Positions 28,529 to 34,885 of a DNA stretch of 34,885 bases are shown piece by piece. Position 1 is the first letter of the stretch. Each line of letters starts with the position of its first letter. The DNA is taken from assembly GCA_030758355.1 (NCBI GenBank), contig JANREL010000058.1:1-34885 (forward strand), written 5' to 3'. The notes beneath the pieces were generated by a model that searched no databases, was not told where the DNA came from, and was given only the letters and a program-made list of their open reading frames with translations. Position numbers and translations under genes: made by a program. Source of the DNA: Polaribacter sp. GTDB lineage: Bacteria > Bacteroidota > Bacteroidia > Flavobacteriales > Flavobacteriaceae.

Positions 28529-28667
28529 AATTTTATGAATTCTTTAATAAAAATTAAATTTTAATTTAATTTTATCAATAAAATATGGCATATTAGGGAA
28601 ATAGCTTTCACTTATCAATTAATTACTGCTATCTATTATTTATTTTTTAAAATTAGTTTTATTGATG

Positions 28668-28675
28668 TAAATTTG
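28668..28675 (+). promoter_or_regulatory. Candidate -7 promoter element (TAAATTTG) for aconitase
   Basis: Exact TAnnTTTG match 31 nt before the start codon. Confidence 0.5.
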
Positions 28676-28706
28676 TTTTCGACAAAAAACCTTAAAAACT
28701 ATATAT

Positions 28707-30977
28707 ATGGCTTTTGATATTGAAATGATTAAGCAGGTCTATGCTTCTATGTCAGAACGTGTTGATGCAGCTCGAAAAATTACCGGAAAACCCTTAACGT
28801 TAGCAGAGAAAATTTTATATTCACACCTTTGGGATGGAACGCCGAACAAGGCATTTTTAAGAGGAAAAGATTATGTAGATTTTGCTCCAGATAGAATTGC
28901 TTGCCAAGATGCAACTGCACAAATGGCATTGCTACAGTTCATGCAAGCTGGAAAAGCAAAAGTTGCAGTTCCAACTACGGTTCATTGTGATCATTTAATT
29001 CAAGCTAAAAGTGGTGCTTTCGAAGATTTAAAACATGCGAATAGCACTAGTAGCGAGGTTTTTAATTTTTTAGAATCTGTTTCAAATAAATACGGAATTG
29101 GATTCTGGAAACCAGGTGCTGGAATTATTCATCAAGTGGTCTTAGAAAATTATGCATTTCCAGGTGGAATGATGATTGGAACTGATTCTCACACTGTAAA
29201 TGCAGGTGGTTTAGGAATGGTCGCTATTGGTGTTGGTGGTGCTGATGCTGTAGATGTGATGGCAGGAATGGCTTGGGAATTAAAATTTCCAAAATTAATA
29301 GGTGTAAAATTAACTGGTAAATTATCTGGTTGGACAGCACCAAAAGATGTTATTCTAAAAGTTGCTGAAATCTTAACTGTAAAAGGAGGGACAGGTGCCA
29401 TTGTCGAGTATTTTGGTCCAGGAGCTACTGCAATGTCTTGTACAGGAAAAGGTACTATCTGTAACATGGGAGCTGAAATTGGTGCAACTACATCAACATT
29501 TGGTTATGATGAATCAATGGAGCGTTATTTACGTGCCACAGATAGAGAAGATGTTGCAGACGAAGCTAACAACATAAAAGAATATCTAACAGCTGATTCT
29601 GAAGTATATACAAATCCTGAGTTGTATTTTGATCAAGTAATTGAAATCAATTTATCAGAATTAGGCCCTTTATTAAATGGTCCTTTTACACCAGATCTAT
29701 CAACTACAGTTGGAAAAGCAATGGCTGAAAAAGCTGCAGCAAATGATTGGCCAATGCAAGTCGAGTGGGGATTAATTGGTTCTTGTACCAATTCATCTTA
29801 CGAAGATTTATCAAGAGCATCTTCAATTGCACAACAAGCTTTAGACAAGGGCATTAAAATGAAAGCTGAATTAGGAATTAATCCTGGTTCTGAACAAGTT
29901 AGATATACAGCGGAAAGAGATGGAATTCTTGGAATTTTCGAAAAACTAGATGCAAAGATATTTACAAATGCTTGTGGTCCTTGTATTGGACAATGGGCTA
30001 GATATTCTGATCCTAAAAATGCACCAAAAAATAGCATTGTTCATTCGTTTAATAGAAACTTTGCAAAAAGAGCTGATGGAAATCCAAATACACACGCATT
30101 TGTTGCTTCGCCTGAAATTACAGCAGCGATTGCTATTGCTGGACGTTTAGACTTTAATCCAATTACTGATAGTTTAATCAATGAAAATGGAGAAGAAGTA
30201 ATGTTTGATGAACCAACAGGATGGGAATTGCCTCCAAAAGGTTTTGAAGTGAAAGACAACGGTTTTTTAGCTCCCGAAGAAGATGGAAGTCATGTGGTTG
30301 TTTCTGTTGATGAGAATTCAGAAAGATTGCAATTATTAGCACCTTTTGAACCTATTGGAAATACAATTAAAAATGCCAAATTACTAATCAAAGCTTTTGG
30401 AAAATGTACTACTGATCACATTTCAATGGCTGGTCCTTGGTTGCGTTTCAGAGGTCATTTAGACAATATTGCAAATAATACGTTGATTGGAGCTGTCAAT
30501 GCATTCAATCAGAAAACAAATTTCGTTAAAAATCAATTGACTAGCGAATATGATGCTGTGCCTGCAGTACAAAGAGCATACAAAGCTGCTGGAATTAAAA
30601 CTGTTGTTGTAGGAGATCATAATTATGGTGAAGGTTCTTCAAGAGAACATGCTGCAATGCAACCTCGTTTTTTAGGTGTTGCTGCTGTAATTGTAAAATC
30701 TTTCGCAAGGATTCACGAGACAAACCTTAAAAAACAAGGAATGTTAGGTTTAACGTTTGCCAACGAAGCTGATTACGATTTAATTCAAGAAGATGACACA
30801 ATCAATTTCTTAGATTTGAATGAGTTTGCACCAGAAAAACAATTAAGTTTAGAATTGGTTCATACAGATGGAACTAGAGATGTTATAAAATTGAATCACA
30901 CGTATAATCAAGCTCAAATTGAATGGTTTAATGAGGGTTCTGCATTGAATTTGATTAAAATACAAAATGCGAAATAA
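28707..30977 (+). CDS. Aconitate hydratase (mitochondrial-type)
   Basis: [82 protein letters not shown]. Confidence 0.95.
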   Translation: MAFDIEMIKQVYASMSERVDAARKITGKPLTLAEKILYSHLWDGTPNKAFLRGKDYVDFAPDRIACQDATAQMALLQFMQAGKAKVAVPTTVHCDHLIQAKSGAFEDLKHANSTSSEVFNFLESVSNKYGIGFWKPGAGIIHQVVLENYAFPGGMMIGTDSHTVNAGGLGMVAIGVGGADAVDVMAGMAWELKFPKLIGVKLTGKLSGWTAPKDVILKVAEILTVKGGTGAIVEYFGPGATAMSCTGKGTICNMGAEIGATTSTFGYDESMERYLRATDREDVADEANNIKEYLTADSEVYTNPELYFDQVIEINLSELGPLLNGPFTPDLSTTVGKAMAEKAAANDWPMQVEWGLIGSCTNSSYEDLSRASSIAQQALDKGIKMKAELGINPGSEQVRYTAERDGILGIFEKLDAKIFTNACGPCIGQWARYSDPKNAPKNSIVHSFNRNFAKRADGNPNTHAFVASPEITAAIAIAGRLDFNPITDSLINENGEEVMFDEPTGWELPPKGFEVKDNGFLAPEEDGSHVVVSVDENSERLQLLAPFEPIGNTIKNAKLLIKAFGKCTTDHISMAGPWLRFRGHLDNIANNTLIGAVNAFNQKTNFVKNQLTSEYDAVPAVQRAYKAAGIKTVVVGDHNYGEGSSREHAAMQPRFLGVAAVIVKSFARIHETNLKKQGMLGLTFANEADYDLIQEDDTINFLDLNEFAPEKQLSLELVHTDGTRDVIKLNHTYNQAQIEWFNEGSALNLIKIQNAK

Positions 30978-30993
30978 ATAATATTATTCAAAT

Positions 30994-31034
30994 AAAAAAA
31001 AGAGAAATCAGTAATTGATTTCTCTTTTTTTTTT
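30994..31034 (+). terminator. Intrinsic terminator after aconitase
   Basis: AAAAAAAAGAGAAATCA-GTAAT-TGATTTCTCTTTTTTTT 17-bp perfect stem with poly-T. Confidence 0.85.
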
Positions 31035-31049
31035 GAGTTCAATTTTACA

Positions 31050-31397
31050 TTAGCTTCCTTTGTTAATTCTCATAGGCATTTTACAAATTTCACCTTTTTG
31101 AACTCCTTTTGTTGCTATTTTTCTATAATTTAATTATTGCTTTACAAAAGAATTAAATTCATTCAATTTCAAATCAACAAAGATTACAACTAACTCATTT
31201 TGGTTGTTAATCATAAATGTAACTTAGGTTGTTGAGGGGGATTTTAAATCTAAAGGAATTTTGTCTCTTAAATATTTGATGATTTTAGAACGCAATTCTC
31301 ATGTAACTTTTGTTGAATCTTTTTTTGAAGCATTTGCTGAAAAGGAAACTGTCAAACTAAAAAGTAAGATGGCACTAATAGATTTTAAATTTTTCAT
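31050..31397 (-). pseudogene. Decayed gene for a small exported protein (~115 aa), three in-frame nonsense codons
   Basis: Single minus-strand frame: MKNLKSISAILLFSLTVSFSANASKKDSTKVT*ELRSKIIKYLRDKIPLDLKSPSTT*VTFMINNQNELVVIFVDLKLNEFNSFVKQ*LNYRKIATKGVQKGEICKMPMRINKGS*. Clear signal peptide; stops at 31299-31301, 31224-31226 and 31134-31136. Confidence 0.82.
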
Positions 31398-31527
31398 AAT
31401 ATGTGCAGTAAGTTTTATGTATTTTCTTAATAAGCACTCATTTTTTAAAAATTTTCAGTAAAAAATAGACTTTAACTGATTTTAAGAATTTATGATGTAA
31501 AATGGATAGTTTTGGTATCAAAATAGA

Positions 31528-33732
31528 TTATTTTGATTTTTCAACCAATTCCAATTTATCTACACTTGTTTTGGTAGTAAAAATACCATAATTGATAACA
31601 ACCGTTTTTTTATCAATTTTATCAATAGTACCAACAGAATTTGAATCAATAATACGCACTCTATCATGAATCTTAAAAAGGTAATTTTGTTTTTCTTTGG
31701 CTACTTTTTCAGCTTCAATTTTCTTTTCTTCACGCACTTTCACCACTTTTTTTAAGACTTCATTTTCTACTTGTTTAATAATTTCTTCTTGCCTTTTTTT
31801 ATGAATAATGGCTTGTTGTTTTTGAGAAATTGTTTTTGGCTTTTCAGGATTTTTTTTCAAATGTTTTACACGTTCATCAGCAACCCATTTATTGAAACTC
31901 GTTAGCAATTCTTTTTTATTATTTGTCTGAAAAAACTTATTCAAAAACTCGTTCATCTTTCTTCCAAAAGACAACATTTTTTGATTGTTATCATATAATT
32001 CTTGAAATCCTTCGAGTTTTTCTTGGATTTTTTGTTCTTTTTGCTGTAAATTTCCTAAATATTCTAGTTCTTTATGTTGTTGCTTTTCTAAATTTTCTGA
32101 ATTTTTTTGTAGGCGATTTCGCTCCTGCTGCAGTTTAGAAATGGTTTTATCTAAACGTATTTTTTCATTTTCAACTCTTTTTTTTGCTTTGTTTATCAAA
32201 CTAAATGGAATACCATTTTTTTGAGCTACTTCAAACGTGAATGAACTTCCTGCTTGTCCTACAAACAATTTATACAAAGGTTCTAAAGTTCGATCATCAA
32301 ATTGCATATTGGCATTGGTTACATTTTCCAATTCGTTTGCCAAGACTTTTAAATTGGAGTAATGCGTGGTAATAATTCCGAAAGCTTTGTAATTATAAAA
32401 TTCTTCTAAGAAAATTTCTGCTAAAGCACCTCCCAATTCAGGATCAGTTCCAGTACCAAATTCATCAATCAAAAACAAGGTATTTTCATCACATTTTTTT
32501 AGAAAGTGTCGCATATTTTTCAATCGATAACTATAAGTACTTAATTGATTTTCAATAGATTGATTATCTCCAATATCTGTAAGAATTGTGTCAAAAATAT
32601 AAGATTCACTGCGCTCATCAACAGGAATTAACAAACCACTTTGCAACATAACTTGAAGCAATCCAATGGTTTTTAAAGTGATACTTTTTCCACCGGCATT
32701 AGGACCTGAAATGACAATAATTTGTTGATTTTCATGTAGCGTGATGGTTTGTGAAATTGTTTCAATACCATTTTCTTTGTTTTTTTTCCACAAAATAGGA
32801 TGATACGCATTCTTGAAGAAAATCTTTTTAGTCTTAGTAATTTTAGGCAATACACCATGATGTTGATGCGCATATTTTGCTTTTGCGCCAATCACATCTA
32901 AATGTATTAAAAATGTAAGATACTCCTCTAAAAGTGAGACAAATGGACGAATTGTAGTTGCTAAATCACGTAAAATTTTGATAATTTCTTGCTTTTCTTC
33001 GTACAACAAATTTTGATATTCGCGCGAATAAGCCAAGGTAGCTTGAGGCGCAATATAAACAATACCTCCTGATTTTGAAGCTCCTAACAAACTGCCTTCC
33101 ACTTTTCTTCTGTGCATTGCCATGACAGCCAAAACACGCTGATTGTCGACGACAGTTTCTTTAATATCATCCAAATAACCTGCATTAATTGCTTTCGATA
33201 AAGCACTCGAAAAACTTGCGCCAATTTTTCCACGAATTGAATTGATATCTTTTCTGATTTGTTTCAATTCGGGTGAGGCATTGTTTTTTACTTCGCCAGA
33301 AATTTCAATGATTTGTTTGATTTCGTCATTGATATAGGTTGTGAATTCGATTTTCTGAGTCAATTCAAAAAAAGTAGGAAACAAAAGTTGGAACTTTTTA
33401 AAAAATACAATCAGTTCATTTACCGTAAGTGAAGTTCTTGCTACTTTTAAAAAAGCCTCCGTTTCAATAAAACTATTCTCAATGGCCAATCTTTTGACAC
33501 TATCAGTAATATCATCAAAGCCGTGATTGGGAACTCTGTTATCATTTTGAAAAGATGATACGTACTCATTTACCAAATACAACTCCTTAAAAAGTTCTTT
33601 TCTGGAATAAAAAGGTTTAATTTCAAGTACTTTTTCTTTTCCTAAACCAGAGATACAATGTGCTGAAACATGTTTTAAAACCGTTAAAAATTCTAAATCT
33701 TGTAATGTTTTTTCTGATATGTTTTTACCCAA
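31528..33732 (-). CDS. MutS2-family ATPase lacking a C-terminal Smr domain (TTG start)
   Basis: KTLQDLEFLTVLKHVSAHC; Walker A ISGPNAGGKSITLKTIGL; LFLIDEFGTGTDPELGGALAEIFLEE; GIITTHYSNLK; coiled coil; KOW-like end RVRIIDSNSVGTIDKIDKKTVVINYGIFTTKTSVDKLELV. Confidence 0.92.
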   Translation of the reverse strand: MGKNISEKTLQDLEFLTVLKHVSAHCISGLGKEKVLEIKPFYSRKELFKELYLVNEYVSSFQNDNRVPNHGFDDITDSVKRLAIENSFIETEAFLKVARTSLTVNELIVFFKKFQLLFPTFFELTQKIEFTTYINDEIKQIIEISGEVKNNASPELKQIRKDINSIRGKIGASFSSALSKAINAGYLDDIKETVVDNQRVLAVMAMHRRKVEGSLLGASKSGGIVYIAPQATLAYSREYQNLLYEEKQEIIKILRDLATTIRPFVSLLEEYLTFLIHLDVIGAKAKYAHQHHGVLPKITKTKKIFFKNAYHPILWKKNKENGIETISQTITLHENQQIIVISGPNAGGKSITLKTIGLLQVMLQSGLLIPVDERSESYIFDTILTDIGDNQSIENQLSTYSYRLKNMRHFLKKCDENTLFLIDEFGTGTDPELGGALAEIFLEEFYNYKAFGIITTHYSNLKVLANELENVTNANMQFDDRTLEPLYKLFVGQAGSSFTFEVAQKNGIPFSLINKAKKRVENEKIRLDKTISKLQQERNRLQKNSENLEKQQHKELEYLGNLQQKEQKIQEKLEGFQELYDNNQKMLSFGRKMNEFLNKFFQTNNKKELLTSFNKWVADERVKHLKKNPEKPKTISQKQQAIIHKKRQEEIIKQVENEVLKKVVKVREEKKIEAEKVAKEKQNYLFKIHDRVRIIDSNSVGTIDKIDKKTVVINYGIFTTKTSVDKLELVEKSK

Positions 33733-33737
33733 AATGT

Positions 33738-33745
33738 TATCTTTG
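33738..33745 (+). promoter_or_regulatory. Candidate -7 promoter element (TATCTTTG) for ung
   Basis: Exact TAnnTTTG match 25 nt before the proposed ung ATG at 33770. Confidence 0.45.
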
Positions 33746-33754
33746 AAATCTCTG

Positions 33755-33762
33755 CAAAAATA
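33755..33762 (-). promoter_or_regulatory. Candidate -7 promoter element (TATTTTTG) for mutS2
   Basis: Minus-strand TATTTTTG matches TAnnTTTG, 22 nt before the mutS2 TTG start. Confidence 0.45.
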
Positions 33763-33769
33763 CGAAACA

Positions 33770-34435
33770 ATGCAAGTAAAAATAGCTGATAGTTGGAAAA
33801 ATATTTTACAACCCGAATTTGAAAAACCGTATTTCGATTCACTTTCAGAGTTTATAAAAACGGAATATAAACAGTACGCTTGCTATCCAAAAGGAAGTGA
33901 AATATTTGCTGCTTTTGATTATTGCAGTTTTGATAATTTGAAAGTAGTGATTATAGGGCAAGATCCTTATCACGGTCCAAATCAAGCTAATGGTTTGTGT
34001 TTTTCGGTTCATGATGGCATTTCACATCCACCATCTTTGATCAATATTTTTAAAGAATTATCAGGGGATTTAAACGTGCCTTATCCACAAAGCGGCAATC
34101 TTGAAAAATGGGCAAAACAAGGAGTTTTATTACTTAATGCCACATTAACAGTTAGAGCAAATGAAGCTGGAAGTCATCAAAAAAAAGGATGGGAAACTTT
34201 TACAGATGCTGTGATTCAACAAATTTCTAAAGAAAAAATGCATGTTGTTTTTTTACTTTGGGGCGGATTTGCCAAACAAAAAATGAAGTTGATTGATTTG
34301 AAAAAACACTGTGTTTTAACAACTGGTCATCCTTCACCTTTGAGCGCAAATAGAGGGTATTGGTTTGGAAATAAGCATTTTTCCAAAACAAATAAAATGC
34401 TCGAAAACATGAGTAAATCTCTTATAGAGTGGTAG
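33770..34435 (+). CDS. ung: Uracil-DNA glycosylase
   Basis: VVIIGQDPYHGPNQANGLCFSV; LLLNATLTVRANEAGSH; TGHPSPLSANRGYWFGNKHFSK. Start moved from 33719 to the internal ATG at 33770 (MQVKIADSWKNIL). Confidence 0.95.
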   Translation: MQVKIADSWKNILQPEFEKPYFDSLSEFIKTEYKQYACYPKGSEIFAAFDYCSFDNLKVVIIGQDPYHGPNQANGLCFSVHDGISHPPSLINIFKELSGDLNVPYPQSGNLEKWAKQGVLLLNATLTVRANEAGSHQKKGWETFTDAVIQQISKEKMHVVFLLWGGFAKQKMKLIDLKKHCVLTTGHPSPLSANRGYWFGNKHFSKTNKMLENMSKSLIEW

Positions 34436-34885
34436 TTAATAAATTTTCATTGAAATAAGGTAATAAAAAAGATTCTAAAATATCTTCAGTTATATCTGGA
34501 TAATTAACTTTGTACAAAGGTTCTGAATGAATCCATTTGGCAATTTTTTTCAATCTTTTTCTTTCTAAACTTTTGATAACTGGTACACCCATTTTTTCTA
34601 AAGCTGCTGCATTGCATTGTTGTTCAAATTGATTTTTCATGGGAATAACCATCAATTTTTTTTCTAAAAATAAGGCTTCAGAAGGAGTTTCAAATCCTGC
34701 TCCACACAATACACCTTCACAAGATGTAATGCTTTTAATGAAATCAAATTCGTTGATTGGATATATCACCATATTTTTTTTAAATATCAATTGGGATGCA
34801 TTTTTTGAAAAAATATGCCATTTTATCAATGGAATTTCTGACAAAACCTCTATAATTTTAGTATGATCGTAAGAAGGCAAATACA
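34422..34885 (-). CDS. C-terminal part of a MurG-like (GT28-type) glycosyltransferase, truncated by the window edge
   Basis: LPSYDHTKIIEVLSEIPLIKWHIFSKNA...FDFIKSITSCEGVLCGAGFETPSEALFLEKKLMVIPMKNQFEQQCNAAALEKMGVPV is a GT-B C-terminal nucleotide-sugar-binding pattern; frame is open through the window end. Confidence 0.75.
   Translation of the reverse strand, partial: YLPSYDHTKIIEVLSEIPLIKWHIFSKNASQLIFKKNMVIYPINEFDFIKSITSCEGVLCGAGFETPSEALFLEKKLMVIPMKNQFEQQCNAAALEKMGVPVIKSLERKRLKKIAKWIHSEPLYKVNYPDITEDILESFLLPYFNENLLTTTL

Noticed and set aside
31261-31461. 66-aa plus-strand ORF with TTG start
   Set aside because: Antisense to the minus-strand pseudogene, whose translation (signal peptide, consistent frame) is much more protein-like.
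1-34885. CRISPR array, tRNA/rRNA genes, insertion sequences, prophage, toxin-antitoxin or defence genes
   Set aside because: No regularly spaced repeats, cloverleaf candidates, transposase/integrase motifs or defence-family motifs were seen in any ORF; the content is core metabolism, DNA topology/repair and chaperones.

Overview
This is an AT-rich chromosomal window of mostly core genes. Gene content and TAnnTTTG-type promoters point to Bacteroidota, probably Flavobacteriaceae (inferred; no search was run). In order it holds: ychF; gcvT(-); a secreted aminopeptidase P; an NAD(P)-binding protein with an overlapping VF530-family gene; an unannotated pseudogene; topB(-); tex(-); a GNAT/FAH/lysA operon(-); parE-parC; a DUF2834-like protein; a BtuF-like lipoprotein(-) divergent from a cobalamin riboswitch plus BtuB-like TonB receptor; a DUF7935-like protein(-); uvrD/pcrA; DUF4290-murA; grpE-dnaJ; RNase P RNA; aconitase; a second unannotated pseudogene(-); mutS2(-); ung; and a partial glycosyltransferase(-) at the right edge. 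I found no CRISPR array, tRNA, rRNA, transposon, phage, defence island or biosynthetic cluster, and no convincing new multi-gene system. The most useful observations are: (1) two decayed genes that the ORF track misses, one an exported ~115-aa protein with three nonsense codons and no frameshift; (2) a DnaJ with only two of the four zinc-finger motifs, consistent with selective loss of zinc centre I; (3) a MutS2 without the C-terminal Smr domain; (4) a ParC with an acidic C-terminal extension ending in the sliding-clamp-like pentapeptide QTKLF; (5) a B12 riboswitch whose leader has a further hairpin just before the btuB start; (6) two intergenic palindromic or repeat elements worth a genome-wide search; and (7) several start-codon corrections supported by promoter or terminator placement.
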